NCBI RefSeq assembly: GCF_003626755.1
Contig: NZ_RBCJ01000001.1
Location: 248,001 to 312,000, forward strand
Length of the DNA stretch: 64,000 nucleotides
Direction of reading: 5' to 3'
From: Ulvibacterium marinum
GTDB taxonomy: Bacteria > Bacteroidota > Bacteroidia > Flavobacteriales > Flavobacteriaceae
Below are positions 39,448 through 48,031 of the stretch, piece after piece. Numbering within the stretch: position 1 is the first letter of the stretch; each line of letters opens with the position of its first letter. The notes beneath the pieces were generated by a model. The model made no database searches. It was not told the origin of the DNA and saw nothing but the letters and a program-made list of their open reading frames with translations. The position numbers were made by a program, and so were the translations under genes.

Positions 39448-40461
39448 TTAAAATCCTCCATTTTTTTCTATAAAAGTCAACGATTGTTCCAAGGTCGGCA
39501 TAAAGTTGGCGCATCCCTTTTGGGTCACCACATGCGCCCCACTGGCATTACCCATACGACAGGCTTTGTACATATCCCAACCCTGTAATAGGCCATAAAG
39601 GAATCCGCTGGCAAAGGCATCGCCTGCACCTAGAATGTTAAGCACCTCTACCGGGAATCCGGGAACATCTTGCATAGATCCATCCTTTCTACAGATACTT
39701 GCACCATCTTTGCCCCTCTTTACAATCAGGGTCTCGATGCCCGTGGCCAGCAAACGTTTTATGGATTCGTTGATATCTCCCGAAATTTCCGGAGCCGATA
39801 TTTGTTGGTGCTTAATCGTAACCTGAGATGTATTTACCATGGTCGCCGCCAATATTTCCTCCTCCGTGCCTATAGCAATTTTCACTTTGGGCAATACGGC
39901 ACGCATGGTTATTCCATACGCCCTATAGTCGTGCCACTGATCTGCCCTAAAATCCAAGTCTAGAACTACGTCGACCTTATTTTGGTTAGCGACTTCAGCA
40001 GCATAAAAAGTAGCGCTTCTGGAGGGTTCCCTATTCATGGCGGTACCGTTGATCAATAAAATCCGGTATTCTGGAATGTTAGCCCTGTCCACGTCATCAA
40101 TGTCCACTTCGCTATCCGCCGCATTGTCCCTATAAAATACCAAAGGAAACTTATCCGGAGGTTCGATCCCCAGGACCACTGCACTGCTTCTAGCAGAATC
40201 CTTTACAGGAATACATTGGGTATTGACTCCTTCCTTGTTTAGAAAGTTTACAATAAACTCACCTACTTTATCATTTCCAACAGCTGTTAGCAGACTGGTA
40301 TTGACTCCCAATCGTGCACAGCCCACAGCAATGTTTAATGGAGAGCCTCCTACAAAGGCATCAAACCCTTTGATATCATTGAAAGCGGAACCAATGTTTT
40401 GGGAGTAAAGGTCTATAGAAGACCTCCCAAAGGTGATTACATCATATTTCTTGTTGGTCAT
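39448..40461 (-). CDS. iolC: 5-dehydro-2-deoxygluconokinase
   Basis: A 337-residue PfkB/ribokinase-family kinase. Substrate-binding G-G-S-P-L-N-I-A-V-G-C-A-R-L-G lies near residues 38-52, and the ATP/catalytic block G-A-G-D-A-F-A-S-G-F lies near 279-288. It phosphorylates 5-dehydro-2-deoxy-D-gluconate to DKGP, the substrate of IolJ. It is 5 bases after iolB and 12 bases before iolD, in one tight operon. The stand-alone kinase is of normal length; in some bacteria it is fused to an aldolase-like domain (DUF2090), absent here. Confidence 0.93.
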   Translation of the reverse strand: MTNKKYDVITFGRSSIDLYSQNIGSAFNDIKGFDAFVGGSPLNIAVGCARLGVNTSLLTAVGNDKVGEFIVNFLNKEGVNTQCIPVKDSARSSAVVLGIEPPDKFPLVFYRDNAADSEVDIDDVDRANIPEYRILLINGTAMNREPSRSATFYAAEVANQNKVDVVLDLDFRADQWHDYRAYGITMRAVLPKVKIAIGTEEEILAATMVNTSQVTIKHQQISAPEISGDINESIKRLLATGIETLIVKRGKDGASICRKDGSMQDVPGFPVEVLNILGAGDAFASGFLYGLLQGWDMYKACRMGNASGAHVVTQKGCANFMPTLEQSLTFIEKNGGF

Positions 40462-40466
40462 ATTCC

Positions 40467-41339
40467 CTATTTATTCATTTCTGCCGTTACCAAGGGCAAT
40501 CTCTTATCTTTTGAGGTCCATGAATCATAAATCCATTCATGATCTGGATCTGTGGTATTGGCCAGGCATTGATCGGTTCCTGCCAAAAAGTTAAGGTAAT
40601 AACAATGAAAACCGTGTTCCGCCACAACCGGATGGAAACCCCTTGGTATCATCACAACATCATTGTGACGCGGTCTCGCAATCTCATCCAAAGACCGATC
40701 TTTGGTATAAACTTGCTGAATTGCATAGGCTTCCGGTTTTTGAAACTTATAGAAATAGGTCTCCTCTTGAATGGGTTCCAGAACGGTGCCGTCCTCCGCA
40801 AGAATACGTTCATCATGTTTATGTGCCGGAAACGAGCTCCAATTACCAGAAGGAGTATAGACTTCCCTTACTACAATACTGTGGCATCCAAAGCCGGGAG
40901 GTACTAAATCATTGAACTGCCGGGTAGCGTTGTCCCCTCCAAAAATAACTACTGGAGTCTTTTCAGGTGTGACAAACTTTGCGGGAAAATCTTCATCTGC
41001 CTTGCACCAACCATAGGCAATGTCCAAAGAATCACTGGTAGCTTTTAAAGTGAACTTTGTATGTCTTGGCAAGTATAGGGTATGGGCCACTCCACTAAAT
41101 ACATCTTTACGCCCATTCAAGGTCTCCCAATTTCCTTTCTCGCTTTCTACCCTGAAGTTACCGCTCAATAATACAATGACCATCTCATTTTCTTGCGTGT
41201 TCCATTCCCAAGTTTCATCCTTGGACATTTCCCTAGCTTCAAAGGAAAGGTATTCCCATTGGGCCGATTCAGGGGATATTTGATGATATACCTTTGATCC
41301 TGTTTTAGGCTTTACTACTAATGGAGATTTTGTTCCCAT
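40467..41339 (-). CDS. iolB: 5-deoxy-glucuronate isomerase
   Basis: A 290-residue bicupin of the KduI/IolB family. It isomerises 5-deoxy-D-glucuronate to 5-dehydro-2-deoxy-D-gluconate. Visible cupin metal-site blocks are S-S-F-P-A-H-K-H-D-E and the late G-F-H-P-V-V-A-E-H-G, with W-I-Y-D-S-W near the C-terminus. It is 8 bases after iolJ and 5 bases before iolC. Length and context match IolB well. Confidence 0.93.
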   Translation of the reverse strand: MGTKSPLVVKPKTGSKVYHQISPESAQWEYLSFEAREMSKDETWEWNTQENEMVIVLLSGNFRVESEKGNWETLNGRKDVFSGVAHTLYLPRHTKFTLKATSDSLDIAYGWCKADEDFPAKFVTPEKTPVVIFGGDNATRQFNDLVPPGFGCHSIVVREVYTPSGNWSSFPAHKHDERILAEDGTVLEPIQEETYFYKFQKPEAYAIQQVYTKDRSLDEIARPRHNDVVMIPRGFHPVVAEHGFHCYYLNFLAGTDQCLANTTDPDHEWIYDSWTSKDKRLPLVTAEMNK

Positions 41340-41347
41340 ACTATTAT

Positions 41348-42289
41348 CTATTGGATGAATTGATTTGCTTTACCCGTGGCTCCCAAAAGTTCAAATTTCT
41401 CTAACATAAATGCTTCGTTTGCCTTCATATACTCTTTCCCCGGAATTATAGGGTCAAAAAGTTCCGGGGTATCCTTGAAAAACTCTCTGTGTACCCTTGC
41501 CCAAAGAAGCCTGGTGTCCGTTGCTATATTGATCTTACATACGCCGTAAGTAATCGATTTGACTATTTCTTCCGGAGAAACTCCGGTAGCACCACCGTTC
41601 AGCTTACCACCGCTACAATTTATCCTCGAAATCTCTTCTTTATTTACCGCCGAACCCCCGTGGAGCACTATTGGAAAATTGGGAAGACGCTGTTGTATCT
41701 CTTCCAAAATATTAAATTGTATGCCCTGACCCCCAGAAAACTTATAGGCTCCATGACTAGTGCCTACAGCCACGGCCAAACTATCACATTGGGTCAGTTT
41801 TACGAATTCCTCAACTTCGGAAGGCCTGGTATATCTTGCTTCCTTTTCATCAACCGAAATATCGTCCTCAACTCCACTAAGCACCCCCAGTTCCGCTTCC
41901 ACAAAAATATTTTTTTTATGTGCTTCCTCTACTATTGTCTTTGTTCTTTCAACATTCTTGTTAAAACTATCATGAGATGCGTCGATCATCACCGAATTGT
42001 ATGTATTGGAAGCTATCGCCTCCAACGCATGTGCTTCGTTACCATGATCCAAATGAACGGCGTAAACCGCTTTTGGATATATTTTGGACGCTGCCTGGAC
42101 CATTGCGGACAACATCAATGAATGTGCATAATTCCTTGCCGCTGGCGTAATCTGTACCAAAAAAGGCGCGTTCGCTTTTTCCCCGGCGCGAAATAGTCCA
42201 TGTATTTGCTCCATGGTAAATACATTTACAGCGGCTATCGCATATTTACCGTAGCACTTTTTGAAAAGTTCCTTTGGTGAAACGAGCAT
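41348..42289 (-). CDS. iolJ: 6-phospho-5-dehydro-2-deoxy-D-gluconate aldolase (class II)
   Basis: A 313-residue zinc-dependent class II aldolase. Metal and phosphate sites are seen in H-L-D-H-G, M-I-D-A-S-H-D, V-E-A-E-L-G, V-G-T-S-H-G, L-H-G-G-S and K-I-N-I-A-T-D. It splits DKGP into dihydroxyacetone phosphate and malonate semialdehyde. The fold is shared with fructose-bisphosphate and tagatose-bisphosphate aldolases; assignment as IolJ rests on its place as first gene of the iol operon. It stands 94 bases downstream of operator site 2, so the whole operon is likely driven from here. Confidence 0.88.
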   Translation of the reverse strand: MLVSPKELFKKCYGKYAIAAVNVFTMEQIHGLFRAGEKANAPFLVQITPAARNYAHSLMLSAMVQAASKIYPKAVYAVHLDHGNEAHALEAIASNTYNSVMIDASHDSFNKNVERTKTIVEEAHKKNIFVEAELGVLSGVEDDISVDEKEARYTRPSEVEEFVKLTQCDSLAVAVGTSHGAYKFSGGQGIQFNILEEIQQRLPNFPIVLHGGSAVNKEEISRINCSGGKLNGGATGVSPEEIVKSITYGVCKINIATDTRLLWARVHREFFKDTPELFDPIIPGKEYMKANEAFMLEKFELLGATGKANQFIQ

Positions 42290-42383
42290 ACTAGTCCATT
42301 CTATGGAAATTATAAGAATCTCCTATCATCATAAAAAAACAATAAAAAAATGATGTTAAAAAGCATAATAGACCAAAAGACTA

Positions 42384-42397
42384 TGCAAAGGTTTGCA
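42384..42397 (-). promoter_or_regulatory. LacI-type operator, site 2 (iol operon)
   Basis: In the direction of the iol genes this reads TGCAAACCTTTGCA, with A/T extending the dyad to 16 bp (42383-42398). It lies 94 bases upstream of iolJ and right behind the lacI-family stop codon. The flank following it in the gene direction (TAGTCTTTTGG) matches that of site 3 (TAGACTTTTGG). Confidence 0.8.
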
Positions 42398-42402
42398 TTT
42401 TC

Positions 42403-43458
42403 CTACAACTTTACTTTGTCATTTTTTCTAGAAGCGCATTCCCTTGAAGATGCCCTTAAAACAAGCTCTGGTTTAAAAACTTCCTGCCTAAAATTCTTCT
42501 GTGGACCTTTATCATTTAATCTGTGCAATATGATTCGTGCAGAGAGCATGCCCAAGCTATAAACCGGTTGCCAAACCGTGGATAAAGATGGTCTAAAATA
42601 GGAAGAATGCGGTTCGTCATCAAAACCTACTATTGAAATATCATCCGGTATTTTCAAGGCCATCTTTCTGGCGATATGCATTGCGGAAATCGCAATATTA
42701 TCGTTCATAGCAAAAATTGCGTCAGGCAAATCTTCAAGTTTCAACAGTCTTTCGGCAGGCTTAAGTCCATCATCATGGGAAAACCCGGGAACATGCTCAA
42801 TGTACTCCTTTCTAATTGGAATATCAGCGTTTTCCAGGGCATCCAAATAGCCTTGAAGTCTATGTTTTGTGGTACTTAGATTTAAAGGTCCCCCTAAATG
42901 GGCGATTTTGGTACAGCCCGATTTAATAAGATATTCCACTGCCTGAAAAGCTCCTGCATAATCGTCGACCAAAACCTTGTCCGCCTCCAATCCCGGGCAG
43001 TCCCTATCAAAGACCACAACAGGGATATCATTTTTTTGAAGTGTTCTAAAATGATCGAAATTCTTGGTCTCCGAAGTAGGGGATACCAAAACCCCATCAA
43101 CCTGTATTTTCAGTAGTTTTTTGATGATTACCGCCTCCTCTTCGTAGGATTCGTTAGAGAGACAGATCATGATATTGTATTCTGAGTCCCCAATAACATC
43201 TTGAATGCCGGTTATAATGGCCGAAAAAAAGTGGCTTGTAATCTCCGGGACAATTACCCCAATGGTATTCGATTTCTTTTGCAAAAGATTCAAGGCTAGT
43301 AAATTGGGCTGATAGTCCAACTTTTTGGCCAAGGCTCGAACTGCATCCTTAGTTTCCTTTTTTAGGGCCGGATGGTCCTTTAAGGCCCTGGAAACCGTAG
43401 AAGGAGCAATGCTTAACTCACGGGCAATATCTATAATTGTAACCCTACCCTTTTTCAT
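42403..43458 (-). CDS. LacI-family transcriptional regulator of the inositol locus
   Basis: About 351 residues. I start at the ATG at 43458 (M-K-K-G-R-V-T-I-I-D-I-A), which puts the helix-turn-helix at the usual extreme N-terminus; a TTG 26 codons upstream would displace it. The HTH is followed by the hinge helix (N-L-L-A-L-N-L-L) and a periplasmic-binding-protein-like ligand domain (I-G-V-I-V-P-E-I to the end). Such proteins usually bind a small sugar-like inducer and a palindromic operator. The gene lies between the divergent GH92 and the iol operon, on the same strand as both. The repeated TGCAAACCTTTGCA dyad in the surrounding promoters is its probable operator. The inducer may be inositol or a released mannoside; neither is shown. 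Confidence 0.93.
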   Translation of the reverse strand: MKKGRVTIIDIARELSIAPSTVSRALKDHPALKKETKDAVRALAKKLDYQPNLLALNLLQKKSNTIGVIVPEITSHFFSAIITGIQDVIGDSEYNIMICLSNESYEEEAVIIKKLLKIQVDGVLVSPTSETKNFDHFRTLQKNDIPVVVFDRDCPGLEADKVLVDDYAGAFQAVEYLIKSGCTKIAHLGGPLNLSTTKHRLQGYLDALENADIPIRKEYIEHVPGFSHDDGLKPAERLLKLEDLPDAIFAMNDNIAISAMHIARKMALKIPDDISIVGFDDEPHSSYFRPSLSTVWQPVYSLGMLSARIILHRLNDKGPQKNFRQEVFKPELVLRASSRECASRKNDKVKL

Positions 43459-43639
43459 GATCGGCGATTTAGAATCTTTTTCAGTATCTGTTTGTCGACA
43501 TATTTTAGCAGCATTAGTAGCTGTATGCAATCCCAACCTACTTAGAAAAATACAAAAAAATATGTTGTCGTCTTGGCGTTTAAAAAAAGTAACACCATAA
43601 AGGAACGACTAAAATCTACCGAACCGAAATAATTTATGT

Positions 43640-45985
43640 TTAGTTTTCTTTAAATTCTATCATCAATTCCGCACCTTGGACAATCTGTGAATGTGGGATG
43701 GCCATTTCCTGAATCGGTTCCCCGTTTAGAAGTGTATTTTCTATCGCCCAATTACCTTCCTTATTGTTCTTGGTTCGGATTACAAACTGCTTTCCAGGAT
43801 AATAATCGGGATGTAGATCGATTCTAACTTCATCGAAAATGGGGCTACCCAGTTGGTATGTCGGGTCTTCTTCGGTACCGCCGTTCATTTGAAACAATCC
43901 TATTTTTAACAAGACTGACAAACTTCCCATAAGCCCTTGATCCTCATCACCATTATACCCTGTTGATGGGTCTAAACCGCTAAAAACCGAGTCAACTACT
44001 TTACGTGACCAGTATTGGGTTAGATCTGGTCTGCCCAGTTGATTGAAAACAAATGCTGTTTGGATGGAAGGTTGATTGCCGTAATTGATGGGAACGCGAC
44101 TATATTCGGGATGCATTTCAACATCATGCGAGTTCCCTGAAGTGAAATCCAGTTTCTCTGCAACCTGAAATTGAGTATTCAATTTTTCCACCGCTACATC
44201 AAGTCCACCCATCAATTGGGCCAAACCTTTTACATCATGTGGTACAAACCAAGTACACTGCGCCCCGTTCCCTTCAATAAAACCATTTTCATATAGATAG
44301 GGGTCATAGTTTTCCATCCAATCCCCATCGGAATCCTTTGGCCTGATCCAACCGGATTCCTGGTCAAAAAGGAGTTTGTAATTGTTTGATCGATCAAGAA
44401 AATAACGATAGTCCTCTTCCTGATCCAATTTTTTTGCAAGTTGGGCCAAGGTCCAATCTTGATAGGCATATTCAAGGGTGAGACTGGCCCCATCTTGATG
44501 ACCTCCAAACTTTCCTTCGGGAATGGGGTAGGGCACAAAGCCTTTCTCCAGATAATGTTTAAAACCTCCGCCCAAATTTGTGTTGTGTTCATAGCCTGCC
44601 TTTTCCATGATACCATTGGGCATATGGTTTTTCCTTACTGCGTTGTAGATGCTTCGCAAGCTATCCTTTACTATTCCTTTTTGAATGGCGCTTATGATGA
44701 AAGGCGTGCTTGATGCACCTGTCATTACATAGGTATAATTTCCTCCCGAAGGCCCTCTTGGGACTAGTCCACCATCTTTATGATATTGCAGCAGCGAATG
44801 CACAAATTCCTCTTTAATATCAGGATAGACCAGACCCCAAAGTGTGTTCAAGGTCCATTGTGCTCCCCAAAAAGAATCGGAATTGTAATGGTTGAACTTG
44901 GGCTTACCTTTAACATCCAATGGCAATTGGCCAATCCTAAGACCATCACCCGTGTTATCCGGGTAACTGCCATCTACATCGTTAATGATCCTTCGTCCCT
45001 GTAAAGCGTGCCACAGGTCTGTATAGAAACGACGTTGTTGCGTCTCGGTACCTCCGCGGACCTTGATTCTTCCCAATAAGCTATTCCATTCCTCCTTGGA
45101 TTCTTCCACCACCTTTTCAAAATCCCAATGATTCAGTTCGGTGGTCGAATTCTTTTGCGCATTTTTAATCGAGGTATATGAAATTCCTGCTTTTAGCTTT
45201 ACGGTTTTTTCACTTTGATTTGTAAAAACAAGGTAGTTGTGTGTCCTTTCATCTTGAATGATCGAATCGATTCTTGAATCAAATTCCACATGAAAAAAAA
45301 CTTTAAAGGGTTTGGGACGTCTATGGGTCGGTGCCATCTCAAACTCTCCCGTAAGCACGTTATCGTTAATTTTTGCCAATGTACCGTTCCTATTTTCACA
45401 AGGGCCCAATACTCCATTTAAGTTGAATAGCAGGGCAGGTTTTCCTTCGGAGGGAAAGGAATATCTGTGGAACCCTACACGTTTTGTACTGGTCAACTCG
45501 GCCTTTATACCGTATTTCTCGAGTTCTACCGAATGGTATCCCGGAACGGCCCTTTCCGTTTCATGAGAAAATTTTGAATAAAAATCCGTAAAAATAGCAT
45601 TCTTGTTCTCCTTCGAAATTGATACCGGCATTACGGAAAGCCCTGAAATTTGCCAGCCGTGAATATGGCTAAACCCTTTAATGGTATCGGTCTTGTAGCG
45701 ATAGCCACTACCCCATGCGCCACCGACCTGTGTATCGGGACTAAGGTTGACCATACCAAAAGGACGACACGCAGACGAAAATAAAAACCAACGGGAGTTT
45801 TCGGTATCCAATTGGGTATACACTTTATCCACTGGAGAGGTATCGTATTCCATCATCTTGGAAGAACCTTTCTGCGCCTTACCACAAGAGCCCATAAAAA
45901 AAACAATAATGAAAATTCCCGAGACTCTTAAAACAAAGTTTTTAGTCCTCTTTAGTTTATTTGGGAAATCACTTTTCATAATCAT
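43640..45985 (-). CDS. Divergent GH92-family glycosidase lipoprotein (Gln in the N-E-P motif)
   Basis: A 781-residue GH92 enzyme with a leader ending in the lipobox M-G-S-C; start at 45985 or two codons later. The catalytic-acid block F-I-E-G-N-G (Glu571) and an acidic base block (G-D-E-D-Q-G) are retained. The usual N-E-P-[GS]-H-H motif reads G-N-Q638-P-S-I-Q, and the usual D-D-C-G-Q-M-S-A-W reads E-D-Q-G-L-M-G-S. It thus belongs to a subgroup different from the GH92 at 29082-31346. My recollection is that a Glu-to-Gln change at this acceptor-side position marks GH92 enzymes acting on mannose-1-phospho-6-mannose; I cannot check this here. It lies between susD and the lacI gene, downstream of a weak operator-like dyad. 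Confidence 0.88.
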   Translation of the reverse strand: MIMKSDFPNKLKRTKNFVLRVSGIFIIVFFMGSCGKAQKGSSKMMEYDTSPVDKVYTQLDTENSRWFLFSSACRPFGMVNLSPDTQVGGAWGSGYRYKTDTIKGFSHIHGWQISGLSVMPVSISKENKNAIFTDFYSKFSHETERAVPGYHSVELEKYGIKAELTSTKRVGFHRYSFPSEGKPALLFNLNGVLGPCENRNGTLAKINDNVLTGEFEMAPTHRRPKPFKVFFHVEFDSRIDSIIQDERTHNYLVFTNQSEKTVKLKAGISYTSIKNAQKNSTTELNHWDFEKVVEESKEEWNSLLGRIKVRGGTETQQRRFYTDLWHALQGRRIINDVDGSYPDNTGDGLRIGQLPLDVKGKPKFNHYNSDSFWGAQWTLNTLWGLVYPDIKEEFVHSLLQYHKDGGLVPRGPSGGNYTYVMTGASSTPFIISAIQKGIVKDSLRSIYNAVRKNHMPNGIMEKAGYEHNTNLGGGFKHYLEKGFVPYPIPEGKFGGHQDGASLTLEYAYQDWTLAQLAKKLDQEEDYRYFLDRSNNYKLLFDQESGWIRPKDSDGDWMENYDPYLYENGFIEGNGAQCTWFVPHDVKGLAQLMGGLDVAVEKLNTQFQVAEKLDFTSGNSHDVEMHPEYSRVPINYGNQPSIQTAFVFNQLGRPDLTQYWSRKVVDSVFSGLDPSTGYNGDEDQGLMGSLSVLLKIGLFQMNGGTEEDPTYQLGSPIFDEVRIDLHPDYYPGKQFVIRTKNNKEGNWAIENTLLNGEPIQEMAIPHSQIVQGAELMIEFKEN

Positions 45986-46094
45986 ACTTTGCTAAATAAA
46001 TACTACTGTTTGAATAAATATAAGGTTTGTGTTTGAAGTTTATCGCATATCATTACAAGCAACTGACAAAAAAATCTCCATCTGCCCATAAAAA

Positions 46095-46124
46095 TAAAGG
46101 CAAGCAAATATTTGCCCGCCTTTA
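46095..46124 (-). terminator. Imperfect hairpin after the second susD (weak terminator)
   Basis: Arms 46095-46101 and 46118-46124 pair perfectly, then a 2x2 mismatch, then the inner palindrome 46104-46115. On the minus strand the run after the hairpin is UUUUU interrupted by A. It lies about 130 bases beyond the susD stop and may only partly end transcription, letting some read through into the GH92 gene. Confidence 0.4.
46103..46116 (-). promoter_or_regulatory. Degenerate operator-like dyad upstream of the divergent GH92
   Basis: The core GCAAA-TA-TTTGC keeps the inner arms and 2-base spacing of the four strong sites but has TA in the centre and loses the outer T/A pair. It lies 118 bases upstream of the GH92 ATG, a distance similar to the other sites. 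It overlaps the hairpin at 46095-46124, so it may be a weak operator, part of a terminator, or both. Confidence 0.35.
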
Positions 46125-46257
46125 CTAAACTAACTCAAACTCAAACAAACTAATTACGAATAACCAACACTATTATGAGTGTCGTATTCTATTTCCTAAC
46201 GAATTGCCAGGTGGACTGGGAATCATAAGACATTCATCTCGCCCTAAATACAATTCA

Positions 46258-48012
46258 TTAATACCCTGGATTCTGTTGTAAGAAGCCATCAATTCCCGAA
46301 GCAGCATCAACGGCGCTTTGTGGAATTGGGAACAACCTTTTATTGGGATCGGCATCTGTCTTATCGGTCCAAGAATCCTCATATTTGCCAAAACGAATTT
46401 GATCTCCTCTTCTAAAACCTTCCCAATACAACTCAAAACCTCGCTCACGGAACAGGATGTCCAAGTCAATTGCAGTCCACGCTTCCGGGGTTTGGTCCGG
46501 ACGAGCCGTTCTTGAGGTCCTGACGATGTTAACGTCTGCCAAAGCACCTGCATCGTCACCATTTCGCAATTTGGCTTCTGCGCGCATCAAATAAACCTCT
46601 GCCAGACGTAGCAATACCAAATCCACGCTACTGAAATTGTTGCCATTCGGCGAAGTACGGCTAAATTGATATTTGGAAGGTCTATACCCTTTATTGTGCA
46701 AGGAACCTTCATTGGTGAAGTCAATTTCTAAAGTATGGTCCACATAACCCACATCCCTATCCGGTCCGTTCCCTTTTCTTTGTTGTATGGGATAGATCCT
46801 AACACCACCATCACAGGTTATGAAAGCTCCGTCGTCACCTTTTCTAGGTCCCCATTGAATCCCTCTTAAAATTCCCCTATCCATTTCAAAGACAGTGGGT
46901 TCAACGCAGTAGTAACTGTCTTCGGTTTCCGTGGCAAGTAAGGGTTCTCGATTTGCCAGGTCTTGTAGCTGTGCATCAGGGACCAATGTATTTCTTTGAT
47001 AGAACCTAGCGTCGGCTTCGGCAGGATCGACAGCACCATAGGCATCTACCCAAGTCTGGTAAAAATCCGATGTAATAGCGGGCCCGTCCGTACCATCTGC
47101 ACTTGGGAATTCAGGTCTTGGAAACATGGATCCTGCAATAGGCCAATAGGCCCATCTGCTGTGCTCCCTTCGTAATTGTCCCCGTTGATCCAAGGCAAAA
47201 ATCAACTCCGGATTGCCATTGTTGTCATCATTGAACAAATCAAAATACTCCGGGGACAATGAAAAGGCACCGGAATTGATAATGTTATCCGTATACTGTA
47301 TTACCCGGCCCATGTCCTCAGTGGTAAAGTTTGGCGTACCATAAGGATCTCTGTACACTGCGGCATTTAAATACAATCTGGCCAAAAAGCCCCAAACCGC
47401 GGCCTGGGTAATTCTACCGGGACCTCTATTCGTGTTGATGACATCCACAACCGCCAATAATTCGCTTTCAATGTAATCTATGGCTTCTTGCGCCCTTAAA
47501 ACCTCGGATAGTTCGGCGGAAGACTCCTTTCTAAGTACCATTCCCCAACTATCCAACATCAACATGTTTAGATAAGCTCGTAACGCCCGCATTTCATAAA
47601 GGGCACCAAGTGCTTCATTGTCTCCGTCGTCCGCGAGCGGTGTCAAAACTTCAATAGCCGCCAGTGTCCTAGAAATATTTGTGGTAAGTTCGTTCCAACT
47701 ATCACCGATCAAATCATTGGTCGGCGTAATGGTATGGGCGTGGGTCGCCAAATACTTGCCCCCATCAAACCAGTCTGTTCCTCCGCGAAAGGGTAAAATG
47801 GCCTCATCCGAAGCCACTAATTGCATTCCATAGTAATGTGTATGTCTCCAAGTCCAGGAAACATAACCATAGGCAGGAGCAATGGCACCACTAATGGTTT
47901 CTGCCTGACCCCCAAATTCAGCTTCATCTATTCGTTCCTCTTCCAGATCAGTACACCCCCAATTGAACAAGGTACAAAAAGCGAATGTTAGAATTAAAAT
48001 TTTATTTTTCAT
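46258..48012 (-). CDS. SusD/RagB family lipoprotein of the inositol/mannoside locus
   Basis: A 584-residue SusD-like protein with lipobox F-N-W-G-C followed by the acidic T-D-L-E-E-E, consistent with surface export. The family ends D-L-V-L-L-R-L-A-E-V-Y-L-M-R-A-E-A and the C-terminal N-P-G-Y are present. It is 19 bases downstream of its SusC. It is about 70 residues longer than the SusD at 13744-15288 and only distantly similar to it. Within the LacI regulon it would capture the extracellular substrate, for which I propose a phosphorylated inositol-mannoside; the ligand is inference only. Confidence 0.95.
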   Translation of the reverse strand: MKNKILILTFAFCTLFNWGCTDLEEERIDEAEFGGQAETISGAIAPAYGYVSWTWRHTHYYGMQLVASDEAILPFRGGTDWFDGGKYLATHAHTITPTNDLIGDSWNELTTNISRTLAAIEVLTPLADDGDNEALGALYEMRALRAYLNMLMLDSWGMVLRKESSAELSEVLRAQEAIDYIESELLAVVDVINTNRGPGRITQAAVWGFLARLYLNAAVYRDPYGTPNFTTEDMGRVIQYTDNIINSGAFSLSPEYFDLFNDDNNGNPELIFALDQRGQLRREHSRWAYWPIAGSMFPRPEFPSADGTDGPAITSDFYQTWVDAYGAVDPAEADARFYQRNTLVPDAQLQDLANREPLLATETEDSYYCVEPTVFEMDRGILRGIQWGPRKGDDGAFITCDGGVRIYPIQQRKGNGPDRDVGYVDHTLEIDFTNEGSLHNKGYRPSKYQFSRTSPNGNNFSSVDLVLLRLAEVYLMRAEAKLRNGDDAGALADVNIVRTSRTARPDQTPEAWTAIDLDILFRERGFELYWEGFRRGDQIRFGKYEDSWTDKTDADPNKRLFPIPQSAVDAASGIDGFLQQNPGY

Positions 48013-48031
48013 GATTGAAACAATTTTTTAA

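Noticed and set aside
41489-42121. 210-codon plus-strand ORF
   Set aside because: Antisense to the iolJ aldolase with all metal motifs; no recognisable content.
43525-43540. Half-site TATGCAA upstream of the lacI-family gene, considered as autoregulation
   Set aside because: Only one arm is present; the other side reads TCCCAACC, so no dyad exists.
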